Source of the DNA: Mycobacterium paraterrae
GTDB taxonomy: Bacteria > Actinomycetota > Actinomycetes > Mycobacteriales > Mycobacteriaceae
Reading direction: 5' to 3'
NCBI RefSeq assembly: GCF_022430545.2
Contig: NZ_CP092488.2
Coordinates: 3,348,001 to 3,412,000 of the forward strand
Length of the DNA stretch: 64,000 nt
Shown here: positions 26,779 through 34,080 of the stretch, piece after piece
How the letters are laid out: every line of letters starts with the position of its first letter
How positions within the stretch are numbered: position 1 is the first letter of the stretch
Made by a program: the position numbers and the translations under genes
Notes under the pieces: model-generated
Database searches by the model: none
Told to the model about the DNA's origin: nothing
Seen by the model: the letters and a program-made list of their open reading frames with translations, nothing else

Positions 26779-26844
26779 GACTGATCCTCCTCGCGGTTCT
26801 GCTTGCGTTCAGTCTGTCATGCCGCTGCCGTCGCAAGCCAACCG

Positions 26845-27549
26845 CTAGACGACCGGAACGTGCACCAACGTGCCGCCGTTGGCACTCGCTGACGAGACCG
26901 GGCCCTGTTGGCCGGCCAACGGCGCCTGTGCGGGAGCCACCGGTACGAGACCAGGACCCTGTCCCGGTGTCAGCGCGGCCGGGCCTCCGGGCAGTCCAGT
27001 GGGCGCTAGTCCAGGCAGTTGCTGGCCGGTCAGACCACCGGGATAGCTCGGCGTTTGGCCAGGAAGCTGGCCGGGCAGGCCACCGGGGAGTTGTGCCGGC
27101 ATGGTCTGGCCGGGCAGCCCACCCGGATAGCCGCCAAGCCCCGGCGTCTGACCCGGGATCCCGCCGAGCCCCGGGGTCTGACCCGGGATGCCGCCAGGAA
27201 GGCCACCGGGCAACCCGCCGAGTCCACCGGGCAGCCCGCCCGGCAGGCCCCCACCGCCACCCAGCGCGCCGGTGGCCGGCATCAAAAGATCACCTGCGCC
27301 CGGGATGACGTTGTTCATCAGCCCGCTCAGAGAGCCGAACAGCGAGTTGGCGATGTTCACTGCGCCACCCGCGCCGCCGGGAAGGCCGGGGATCGGGTCG
27401 TCGGCGGCAAATGGTTGCTGGGGAGCGGCTGCAGCGGCGCCGGCACCGAGCCCGACAATGGCGAATGCTGCCATCGCCACCCCGAAACCGGTCGCCATTC
27501 GGGCCAATGGTCCGCGGACTGTAATGCGCGCAATCATGTTGTCGGACAA
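26845..27549 (-). CDS. Secreted Pro/Gly-rich repeat protein
   Basis: About 234 aa. A basic start (MIARITVRGPLARMA from the inner ATG) and a hydrophobic stretch (GVAMAAFAIVGLGAGAAAAA) ending in AAP form a clear Sec signal peptide. The mature part has a short structured segment (NIANSLFGSLSGLMNNVIPG) and then collagen-like GLPGG, GIPGQTPGLG and PGQ repeats over about 110 residues. TTG 27549 is 7 nt from GAGGAG; ATG 27537 is the alternative. I do not recognise an ortholog. Probably a cell-envelope or secreted protein. It is divergent from the TB7.3-pdtaS operon. Confidence 0.75.
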   Translation of the reverse strand: MSDNMIARITVRGPLARMATGFGVAMAAFAIVGLGAGAAAAAPQQPFAADDPIPGLPGGAGGAVNIANSLFGSLSGLMNNVIPGAGDLLMPATGALGGGGGLPGGLPGGLGGLPGGLPGGIPGQTPGLGGIPGQTPGLGGYPGGLPGQTMPAQLPGGLPGQLPGQTPSYPGGLTGQQLPGLAPTGLPGGPAALTPGQGPGLVPVAPAQAPLAGQQGPVSSASANGGTLVHVPVV

Positions 27550-27867
27550 GGGATTACTCCTCAAATTGGGGCGTATCACTCCAGGAGCTTTAGGCACTCC
27601 ATTCACTTGGGACACTCTGCTTGCCAAATGTCACAATTCGAACACGACACCGTCACGGAAGCAGCTCTATAGGTTCTCTTAGTGATCTTGGAGTTTGCTT
27701 ATCGATATCTCCGTGACATGAATCGTGATCTTTTGGCCGCCTGAAGCGGCACCGACGACGCCGCGCGGAGAGCATCGGATGCTCAGAGTGCAACTGAGGA
27801 AATCGACTGTGGTTCGATGAAGCAATGCGAGTGCCGACAGGCTCGCTGACAGACGAATGGGGTGATG
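27550..27867. other. Intergenic region between the Pro/Gly-rich gene and TB7.3
   Basis: 318 bases without a credible gene, less GC-rich than its surroundings. It must hold the divergent promoters of both neighbours. Beyond the GAGGAG site of the minus-strand gene and a weak GCCGC/GCGGC hairpin near 27740, I see no defined element. Confidence 0.6.
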
Positions 27868-28083
27868 ATGGCCGAGGACGTGCGGGCAGAGATCGTGGCC
27901 AGCGTGCTCGAGGTCGTGGTCCACGAGGGCGACCAGATCGGCGAGGGCGACACCTTGGTGCTTCTCGAGTCGATGAAGATGGAAATTCCCGTTCTGGCCG
28001 AGGTCGCCGGAACGGTCAGCAAGGTGAGCGTGTCGGTCGGAGACGTCATCCAGGCCGGCGATCTTATCGCTGTGATCAGCTAG
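27868..28083 (+). CDS. TB7.3: Biotinylated protein TB7.3 (biotin/lipoyl attachment domain)
   Basis: A 71-aa single biotinyl domain. The biotin-accepting Lys lies in LLESMKMEIPVLAE (MKM near residue 35). The protein is a free carrier like the BCCP domain of acyl-CoA carboxylases; its enzyme partner is not known. I start at the third of three successive start codons (27868, MAEDVRAEIV), giving the length of the M. tuberculosis protein. pdtaS follows after 29 nt, as in M. tuberculosis. Confidence 0.96.
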   Translation: MAEDVRAEIVASVLEVVVHEGDQIGEGDTLVLLESMKMEIPVLAEVAGTVSKVSVSVGDVIQAGDLIAVIS

Positions 28084-28112
28084 CCGTCTGAGCCTCGTAA
28101 CGGAGATCGCCG

Positions 28113-29627
28113 ATGTCGACCCTCGGTGACCTGCTCGCCGAACACACCGTCCTGCCGGGCAATGCCGTAGACCATCTGCACGCGGTGGTAGGCGAGTGGC
28201 AGCTGCTCGCCGACTTGTCCTTCGCCGATTACCTGATGTGGGTTCGCCGCGACGACGGTTCGCTGGTCTGCGTCGCGCAGTGCCGACCCAACACCGCACC
28301 GACCGTGCTGTTGCGCGATGCGGTGGGAACCGTGCTCGACGCCGACCGCATGCCGCCGATTTCCGCGGCCTTCGAGTCCGGCGATATCCGATTGGAAAGC
28401 GCTGCCGGACAACAATATTCGTGGCAACAAACGGGCGTGAACATCGAAGCGGTACCGGTGCGCTATGGCGACGCGGTGGTTGCGGTACTCACCCACCAGA
28501 CCGCCGTGGCCGAGACTCCCAAATCCAGCCAATTGGAGACCGCCTACCTCGACTGCGCGGCCGACCTCGTCCAGATGCTGTCGGAGGGCACCTTTCCCAA
28601 CGTGGGTGACCTGGCGATGTCACGCTCGAGCCCGCGGGTCGGTGACGGCTTCATCCGACTCGACGTCGGGGGTGTGGTCTCCTATGCCAGCCCCAACGCC
28701 TTGTCCGCCTACCACCGGATGGGCCTGACGTCGGAGTTGGAGGGGCACAACCTGATCGCGATCACCCGACCGCTGATCTCCGACCCATTCGAGGCCCACG
28801 AACTCGCCGAGCATGTGCTCAACTCGCTGCGCGGCGGGGCCAGCATGCGGATCGAGGTTGATGCCGGCGGAGCCGCGGTGCTGCTGCGCACTATTCCGTT
28901 GGTGCTCAACGGGGCGGCGGCCGGCGCCGCGGTATTGGTCCGCGACGTCACGGAGATCAAACGCCGGGATCGGGCACTGATGTCGAAAGACGCCACCATC
29001 CGGGAGATCCACCACCGGGTGAAGAACAACCTTCAGACGGTCGCTGCGCTGCTGCGTCTGCAGGCCCGCCGGACCACCAACGCAGAAGGCCGAGAGGCGC
29101 TGATCGAATCGGTACGACGGGTGTCGTCGATCGCATTGGTGCACGACGCACTGTCGATGTCGGTCGACGAGGAGGTCAACCTCGACGAAGTGATCGACCG
29201 CATCCTGCCGATCATGAACGACGTCGCGACGGTGGACACCCCGATTCGGATCAACCGCGCCGGCGTGCTGGGCGTCCTGGACTCCGACCGGGCGACCGCG
29301 CTGATCATGGTCATCACCGAACTCGTCCAGAACGCCATCGAGCATGCTTTCGATACGGCCGCCTGCGAGGCGGGGTCGGGCGGCGGGGCGGTGACGATCC
29401 GCGCCGAACGGTCCGCGCGCTGGCTCGACGTCGTCGTACACGACAACGGCCGCGGGCTGCCCGAGGGATTCAGCATCGAGCAGTCCGATCGACTCGGCCT
29501 GCAGATCGTCCGCACGCTGGTCTCGGCCGAACTCGACGGCTCGCTGAACATGCATGATGCCCCTGAAGGCGGCACGGACGTGGTGTTGCGGGTCCCGATC
29601 GGGCGTCGCGCACGGGCCACGCATTAG
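28113..29627 (+). CDS. pdtaS: Sensor histidine kinase PdtaS
   Basis: Soluble sensor kinase of the PdtaS-PdtaR system, whose response regulator is an ANTAR RNA-binding protein encoded elsewhere. Of 504 residues, about 1-140 form a GAF-like domain, 175-285 a PAS-like domain, then a HisKA_2 dimerisation region with EIHHRVKNNLQTVAALLRLQ near residue 297 (phospho-accepting His) and an HATPase domain with ELVQNAIEHAF and VVVHDNGRGLPEGF. There are no membrane segments. ATG 28113 follows TB7.3 by 29 nt. The stop codon TAG lies inside the first of two tandem 54-bp repeats. Confidence 0.95.
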   Translation: MSTLGDLLAEHTVLPGNAVDHLHAVVGEWQLLADLSFADYLMWVRRDDGSLVCVAQCRPNTAPTVLLRDAVGTVLDADRMPPISAAFESGDIRLESAAGQQYSWQQTGVNIEAVPVRYGDAVVAVLTHQTAVAETPKSSQLETAYLDCAADLVQMLSEGTFPNVGDLAMSRSSPRVGDGFIRLDVGGVVSYASPNALSAYHRMGLTSELEGHNLIAITRPLISDPFEAHELAEHVLNSLRGGASMRIEVDAGGAAVLLRTIPLVLNGAAAGAAVLVRDVTEIKRRDRALMSKDATIREIHHRVKNNLQTVAALLRLQARRTTNAEGREALIESVRRVSSIALVHDALSMSVDEEVNLDEVIDRILPIMNDVATVDTPIRINRAGVLGVLDSDRATALIMVITELVQNAIEHAFDTAACEAGSGGGAVTIRAERSARWLDVVVHDNGRGLPEGFSIEQSDRLGLQIVRTLVSAELDGSLNMHDAPEGGTDVVLRVPIGRRARATH

Positions 29628-29731
29628 CCGACGACGATGCGGGCCGGAACGGCCCGGGGAGGAGTCGGCTCCGCGGCTTAGCCGACGACGATGCGGGCCG
29701 GAACGGCCTGGGAAGGAGTCGGCTCCGCGGC
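29624..29731 (+). repeat. Two tandem 54-bp MIRU-like repeats after pdtaS
   Basis: Units 29624-29677 and 29678-29731 begin TTAGCCGACGACGATGC. In the first, AGCCGAC (29626-29632) pairs with GTCGGCT (29664-29670) as an outer stem and GGGCCG (29641-29646) with CGGCCC (29650-29655) as an inner stem, with ACGATGC and GAGGA between. The second differs at a few inner bases (CCTGGGAA for CCCGGGGA). The pdtaS stop is inside unit one. Confidence 0.9.
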
Positions 29732-29748
29732 TTAGGCCCTACACTACG

Positions 29749-29777
29749 GTGCGGCCCCGACGTCATCGGGGCCGCAC
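29749..29777 (-). terminator. Terminator hairpin downstream of whiB1
   Basis: GTGCGGCCCCGA (29749-29760) and TCGGGGCCGCAC (29766-29777) form a perfect 12-bp stem with a 5-nt loop, 19 nt after the whiB1 stop on the minus strand. There is no T tract, as is common for mycobacterial terminators. Confidence 0.75.
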
Positions 29778-29796
29778 TGTCGAAAGGTGACTTAAG

Positions 29797-30051
29797 TCAG
29801 ACTCCGGTACGGGCCTTCGTCCGAGCGTTGCGACGCTTCAGTGCACGCCGCTCGTCTTCGCTCATCCCACCCCAGACGCCAGAGTCCTGCCCGGTGCTGA
29901 GCGCCCACGACAGGCACTCCGTGGTTACCGGGCAGCGGTTACAGACCAGTTTCGCGTCGGCGATCTGTGCAAGGGCCGGACCGCTGTTCCCGACAGGGAA
30001 GAACAGCTCCGGGTCCTCGTCGCGACAGACCGCTGTGTGGCGCCAATCCAT
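29797..30051 (-). CDS. whiB1: Iron-sulfur transcription factor WhiB1
   Basis: Essential NO-sensitive [4Fe-4S] regulator. The 84-aa protein has the four ligand cysteines: Cys in TAVCRDED (residue 9), then CNRCPVTTEC (residues about 37, 40, 46), the G(V/I)WGG turn as SGVWGGMSEDERR, and a basic C-terminus RALKRRNARTKART for DNA contact. ATG 30051 follows GAGGAG. The long upstream region (30052-30310) contains a CRP site. Transcription ends at the hairpin 29749-29777. Confidence 0.97.
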   Translation of the reverse strand: MDWRHTAVCRDEDPELFFPVGNSGPALAQIADAKLVCNRCPVTTECLSWALSTGQDSGVWGGMSEDERRALKRRNARTKARTGV

Positions 30052-30201
30052 TAGTCGTTGCTCCTCACTATGTGCGCAGCAGTGCGCACGAATGATTTTC
30101 TTCGGCTGTTAACGCAGGCACAAGAAATGTTTCCGTACCGTTGCATGCGATGTCTCGATCGTTTCACAGGCTCAACAGATGTCAATAGAGGCTCGTTGGT
30201 C

Positions 30202-30217
30202 CGTGGGCTATCTCACT
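30202..30217 (-). promoter_or_regulatory. CRP (Rv3676-type) binding site upstream of whiB1
   Basis: On the minus strand the 16-mer reads AGTGAGATAGCCCACG, a TGTGA-N6-TCACA-like site. As I recall, the identical 16-mer is the described CRP1 site of the M. tuberculosis whiB1 promoter. It lies 151-166 nt before the whiB1 start. Confidence 0.75.
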
Positions 30218-30310
30218 TCAGAGATCTGTTACCAAATCCCTTAATCTTTTGTACTACAGTGCCTTGAAGGCTGACCAGTGGTTTTGCCCACAATGCCCGG
30301 TTGTCGCAGG

Positions 30311-31279
30311 TCAGAGGGCCTTTTTTGCAGGCGGTGCGACCACATCAAGGGCGTCGGGAACCGAGCGGAATGTCATTCCCTCGCGCAGGCCCAGGTAGTC
30401 GCCGTCGATTTGGCTCGCCATGGGCGGATCGGCGCATGTCACCCGAACCCAGTCCGCGTTGTCCTCGCGAACGACCTGCTTGCCCGCGATCTTGGGTTCC
30501 TTGGCGAACATTTGGCCGACCAGTCGCAGGCTCGGCACCACCTTCAACCGGGTGACGCCGAAGACGCCCAGCCCGGACTCGAAGCTGGTCGTGGGGTTGG
30601 TGCACATCGGTCGGGCGTCGGCGTAGGTCCACGGGCTGGAGTTCGACACGAACACGAAATACGTGCCGGTCACGGGCGCACGACCGGACACCTCCACGGT
30701 GAGGCGCGGGGGTTTACGGGAGTAGCCGATGGTGGCTCGTGTCGCAGCCAGGATGTAGCGGGTCGGCGTGACCTTGCGGCCCTTCTCGCGCTGGGCCTCC
30801 ACCTTCGCCACCGCCTCGGCGTCGACGCCCATGCCGGCGTTCAGCACCGCCCACTGCTCGCCGCAGTCGATCAGGCCGATTCGGCGCCACTGCTTTTCGG
30901 GGCCGTACTTGTCGAGCAGCCAAATCAGCTGGTTGGTGGCGTCGATAGGGCCTGGCGGAATGCCTAGCGAGCGCGCCGTCACGTTCGCCGATCCGCCCGG
31001 CACGATCGCCAGCGCCGGGACGTGTCCGGTGGGCAACCCGTTGCCGGGCTTGCCCAGCAGGCCATTCACCACATTGCTCACGGTGCCGTCACCGCCGTGG
31101 ACGACGACCAGGTCGACGCCGTCCTGGACGGCGGCTTGCGCGATCTCGCCGCCGTGGCCGCGGTGCCGGGTGTGCTCGACGGTCAGCTCAAGGCGGCTGG
31201 CGAGTGCATGCGTGAGCAGATCGCGGCCGGCCGTAGTGGTCGAGGTAGCGGTCGGGTTGACGACCAGCACGGCGCGCAT
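30311..31279 (-). CDS. Diacylglycerol kinase-family lipid kinase (Rv3218 type)
   Basis: A 322-aa member of the DgkB/YegS/sphingosine kinase-like family. The catalytic domain begins MRAVLVVNPTATSTTT and carries the nucleotide-binding motif VVVHGGDGTVSNVVNGL near residue 58 and IVPGGSANVTARSLG near residue 93. The second beta-sandwich domain follows (residues 135-300). The lipid substrate is not defined. ATG 31279 is divergent from a small membrane protein gene (31323). The 3' end is followed by the whiB1 upstream region. Confidence 0.92.
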   Translation of the reverse strand: MRAVLVVNPTATSTTTAGRDLLTHALASRLELTVEHTRHRGHGGEIAQAAVQDGVDLVVVHGGDGTVSNVVNGLLGKPGNGLPTGHVPALAIVPGGSANVTARSLGIPPGPIDATNQLIWLLDKYGPEKQWRRIGLIDCGEQWAVLNAGMGVDAEAVAKVEAQREKGRKVTPTRYILAATRATIGYSRKPPRLTVEVSGRAPVTGTYFVFVSNSSPWTYADARPMCTNPTTSFESGLGVFGVTRLKVVPSLRLVGQMFAKEPKIAGKQVVREDNADWVRVTCADPPMASQIDGDYLGLREGMTFRSVPDALDVVAPPAKKAL

Positions 31280-31322
31280 GAGGTCAAAGCCTACGGGCCC
31301 GGCCTATGGCTACGCTGTGCTG

Positions 31323-31754
31323 GTGATTAGGCGACCTCCGACCAGCGTGCGCGGCGCCGGCGCGATCGTTGCTGCTCAGGGGGCGACGGGCGTCGCGGTC
31401 GCCGCAGTGCTGTTGGTCCGGGCGGTCGGTGGCGCGGGCCACCGCGGAAACAACGTATTCGGGACGTCGGCGTGGTTCGCGCTGGCCGGCGGTGCGGTGC
31501 TCGCAGCCGGCTGGGCGCTGCGCAGCGGCAGACGCTGGGGCCGCGGGCTGGCGGTATTCGCCGAACTGCTGCTGCTGGGCGTCGCCTACTACCTGACGAC
31601 CGGCTCGCATCGGCCGCTGATCGGCATCTCGGTAGCGGGCCTGTCGCTGGTCGTGCTGGCGCTGTTATTCAGCCCTGCCGCGCTGCGATGGGTAGCAGGG
31701 GCGGATCAATCCGAGCCGGCCAGTTCTGCCAGCGCCGAACCCGACACCCGATAG
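31323..31754 (+). CDS. Four-helix membrane protein (Rv3217c type)
   Basis: A 143-aa integral membrane protein with about four hydrophobic helices: AIVAAQGATGVAVAAVLLV, AWFALAGGAVLAAGWAL, AVFAELLLLGVAYYL and LIGISVAGLSLVVLALLF. The N-terminus is basic and the C-terminus acidic/Ser-rich. GTG 31323 gives the same length I recall for Rv3217c; a far longer frame upstream is antisense to the lipid kinase gene. The last 49 bp overlap the convergent GNAT gene. Function unknown. Confidence 0.85.
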   Translation: MIRRPPTSVRGAGAIVAAQGATGVAVAAVLLVRAVGGAGHRGNNVFGTSAWFALAGGAVLAAGWALRSGRRWGRGLAVFAELLLLGVAYYLTTGSHRPLIGISVAGLSLVVLALLFSPAALRWVAGADQSEPASSASAEPDTR

Positions 31755-32185
31755 GTAGTCCACTCGGTCTGCGGCTGGCCGCCGACCGCGTCGTACAGCG
31801 TGATCGCGTCGGTGTTCCAGTTCAGCACGGCCCACGCCAGTCGGGTGTAGTGGTTGTCCACGCATTCCTTCGCCAACGCGGCCAGCAGTGCGCGGGCCAG
31901 CCCGAGGCGGCGAAATCGGGGTCGCACGAACAGGTCTTCGAGGTAGATGCCCGCGACGCCGTCCCACGTCGAGAAGTTCAAAAACCACAGCGCCATTGCA
32001 GCGACTTCGCCGTCTACCTCTGCTACGTGCGCGTGAAGCGTGGTCGGCTCTCCGAAAAGTGCTGTCTCGATTTGTTTTTCAACCACCGTGCACTGATCTG
32101 GGGCCTTTTCGAAGGCCGCCAAATCGTGGATCATGGCGGTGATCGCCGCGACATCGGCGGGTTCGGCGCGGCGGATGTGCGTCAT
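31706..32185 (-). CDS. GNAT-family N-acetyltransferase (Rv3216 type)
   Basis: A 159-aa acetyltransferase. The acetyl-CoA pyrophosphate-binding loop is RPRFRRLGLARALLAALA near residue 88 (an R/Q-x-x-G-x-G/A variant), after the beta bulge GIYLEDLFVRP; the C-terminal LYDAVGGQPQTEW is the usual last strand-turn. The overall shape is that of the diamine/spermidine-type or similar GNATs; substrate unknown. ATG 32185 overlaps the entC stop by four bases. Third gene of the gpm2-entC-GNAT operon. Confidence 0.92.
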   Translation of the reverse strand: MTHIRRAEPADVAAITAMIHDLAAFEKAPDQCTVVEKQIETALFGEPTTLHAHVAEVDGEVAAMALWFLNFSTWDGVAGIYLEDLFVRPRFRRLGLARALLAALAKECVDNHYTRLAWAVLNWNTDAITLYDAVGGQPQTEWTTYRVSGSALAELAGSD

Positions 32186-33279
32186 CGTTGAACCCCTAAC
32201 GCGGTCAGAATCGTGATGAATTTGGTTGTCGTTTCGGCGACTTCGCCGTCCGGGTCGGATTCGGCGACAATACCGCCACCTGCGTGGGCCAGCGCCGAGC
32301 GCCGGTCGGCGGAAAGTTGTGCGCCGCGGATTGTGACCACCCAGCGTCCGTCACCGCGGGCGTCGCACCAGCCGACCGCGCCGGCGTAGAAGCCGCGATC
32401 ACCCTCGAGTGCTCGAATTAGCCGGGCGGCGGCATCGGTGGGCACTCCGCCGACCGCTGGGGTGGGATGCAGCGCGAGCGTCAGATCGATTGCGGTAGTG
32501 GACGTATCGCGTAACCGACCAGTGATCGGTGTGCTCAGATGCCACAGCGCGCTGGTGCGGCTCAGGGTGGGCCGCGGCGCGATCGTCAGCTCGCTGCAGA
32601 GCGGTCGCAGCGCTTGCGCCATGGTGCCGATAACCAGCTGATGCTCGTGGCGGTCCTTCGCGGACTCGGCCAGCGCGGCGCCCGCGGCGGCGTCGAGCTC
32701 CGGATCGGCGGCCCGCGGTGCCGAGCCGGCGAATGGCTGGCAGGTCACCCGATCGCCGTCGCGGGCGACCAGCAACTCGGGCGTCGCGCCTACCAGGGCG
32801 GTGTCTTGGTAGGCGCCGCCGGCCGCCGACAGATCGACGAGGTAGCCGTAGGCCGCCGGGTCGTTGTCGACGAGGCGGCGCAGGATGATCCGGGCGTCCA
32901 GCGGGCCGTCGGCCGTCAACCGCAGTGCGCGCGCCAGCACCACCTTCTGCAGCGTGCTGCCCGCTGCCGTCAGTTCGTCGCACGCGCGCCGGATACGGGC
33001 GCGGTGTTCGTCGGGCTCCGGGATAGCGCCGGTGACCCGGACTGGAGGTAGCGGCCCGATCGGCCAGGCGGGCAGCGCTTCGGCATGCTGAACTGACCTG
33101 GGCGCGATCAACGCGGCCGGGCCGTGAACGTCGAAAGCCAACGCGCCCAACACTATTGGAGTCTCACCCGAGCGAAGCGCCGACTGGGCGGCGGCGACGT
33201 CTTGATAACAAGCTTGCACGCCGTCGGCGATCAGTACGCCGGGCGGCCCGCAGAGCACAAACGGTGGATCAGCCGTCAT
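32182..33279 (-). CDS. entC: Isochorismate synthase
   Basis: Chorismate-utilising enzyme (anthranilate synthase component I fold) converting chorismate to isochorismate. The 365-aa protein shows KVVLARALRL near residue 110, PEL in VGATPELLVARDG near residue 172, TCQPFAGSAPRA near residue 182 with its Thr/Ala environment, KDRHEHQLVIGTM near residue 212, HLSTPITGRL and HPTPAVGGVPTDAA near residue 275, and the C-terminal AGGGIVAESDPDGEVAETTTK. ATG 33279 overlaps the end of gpm2 by 11 bp; ATG 33303 is an alternative. In mycobacteria the product could feed menaquinone or mycobactin routes. Confidence 0.93.
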   Translation of the reverse strand: MTADPPFVLCGPPGVLIADGVQACYQDVAAAQSALRSGETPIVLGALAFDVHGPAALIAPRSVQHAEALPAWPIGPLPPVRVTGAIPEPDEHRARIRRACDELTAAGSTLQKVVLARALRLTADGPLDARIILRRLVDNDPAAYGYLVDLSAAGGAYQDTALVGATPELLVARDGDRVTCQPFAGSAPRAADPELDAAAGAALAESAKDRHEHQLVIGTMAQALRPLCSELTIAPRPTLSRTSALWHLSTPITGRLRDTSTTAIDLTLALHPTPAVGGVPTDAAARLIRALEGDRGFYAGAVGWCDARGDGRWVVTIRGAQLSADRRSALAHAGGGIVAESDPDGEVAETTTKFITILTALGVQR

Positions 33280-33868
33280 TGGGATGGGGCAGGCCCAGCG
33301 CATTCACTTGGCGGATGCCGTGTTCGAAGCCGCCGAGGGCGATGGAAGCCGTGGGCATACCGAAGCGACTGCCTTCGACGAGCGGCAATTGCACCCAACG
33401 AGTGATGATGGCTCGGGAGAAGTGGCCATGACCGACGAAGACGACGTCACGAGAAGCCATCAGATCCAGCGCCAGCGCAACGGCTCGGTCTGCCCGCTCA
33501 CTGACTTCAGCGACCGATTCACCACCGGGACAGCCGTGTGTCCAGATCAGCCAGTTCGGGTCTGTTTTATGGATGTCTGCCGTCGTCACGCCTTCGTAGG
33601 ACCCGTAGTCCCATTCGGCCAGCAGCTCGGTTTCCTCGTCGACGTTGAGGCCGGCCAACTCGGCCGTCTCGACGGCGCGCCGGCGCGGGCTGCTGATCAC
33701 TTTTGGATCCTGGAGATTGAGGTTGGTCAGCGTCGGTCCGGTGGCGCTCGCCTGGGCCCGTCCGTTGTCGGTGAGCTCGAGATCGGTGGAGCCGGTGTGC
33801 TGGCCAGATAGCGACCACTCGGTTTCGCCGTGGCGAAGCAACACCAGCCGGTGGCTCAGGACGCCCAT
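33269..33868 (-). CDS. gpm2: Histidine phosphatase-superfamily acid phosphatase (Rv3214/Gpm2)
   Basis: A 199-aa member of the cofactor-dependent phosphoglycerate mutase superfamily. The catalytic RHG is in LVLLRHGETEWSLSGQHTG near residue 10, with SPRRRAVETAELAG near residue 58, the acidic EWDYGSYEGVTT near residue 83 and the second His in VFVGHGHFSRAI near residue 150. The M. tuberculosis counterpart was shown to be a phosphatase and not a mutase, despite the gpm2 name. ATG 33868 gives MGVLSHRLVLLRHGE; an upstream start adds 12 residues. First gene of the gpm2-entC-GNAT operon. Confidence 0.92.
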   Translation of the reverse strand: MGVLSHRLVLLRHGETEWSLSGQHTGSTDLELTDNGRAQASATGPTLTNLNLQDPKVISSPRRRAVETAELAGLNVDEETELLAEWDYGSYEGVTTADIHKTDPNWLIWTHGCPGGESVAEVSERADRAVALALDLMASRDVVFVGHGHFSRAIITRWVQLPLVEGSRFGMPTASIALGGFEHGIRQVNALGLPHPNDG

Positions 33869-33946
33869 ATCGACCGATTGTGCCTGACACACTTGGCCAT
33901 CCACGCGCGGGCACCATGGTGTTAATGCTTGGATGGCAGGTATTCA

Positions 33947-34033
33947 CCGCCAACGACAAGGTCATGCGCCGCATGAGCGGTGCATGACCGAGGAGTGGCG
34001 GCGTATTCACCGCCAACGACCGAGGAGTGGCGG
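33947..34033 (+). repeat. MIRU-like structured repeat, one full and one internally deleted copy, before the ParA-like gene
   Basis: Copy one: outer stem CCGCCA (33947-33952) with TGGCGG (33996-34001); inner stem of 13 bp from GGTCATGC (33960-33967) through a G-T pair and CCGC to GCATGACC (33982-33989), loop ATGA; conserved ACGAC and GAGGAG on the single strands. Copy two (34010-34033) keeps CCGCCA-ACGAC-CGAGGAG-TGGCGG but lacks the inner hairpin. Confidence 0.8.
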
Positions 34034-34080
34034 CGTGGTCTCACCGCCCGCAAGCGATATATGAGGAGGAGCGTCGTCTG

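Noticed and set aside
26279..26836. 185-codon minus-strand frame over rshA and bL37
   Set aside because: Covers two well-supported genes in other frames; kept as a finding only because it matches a likely misannotation elsewhere.
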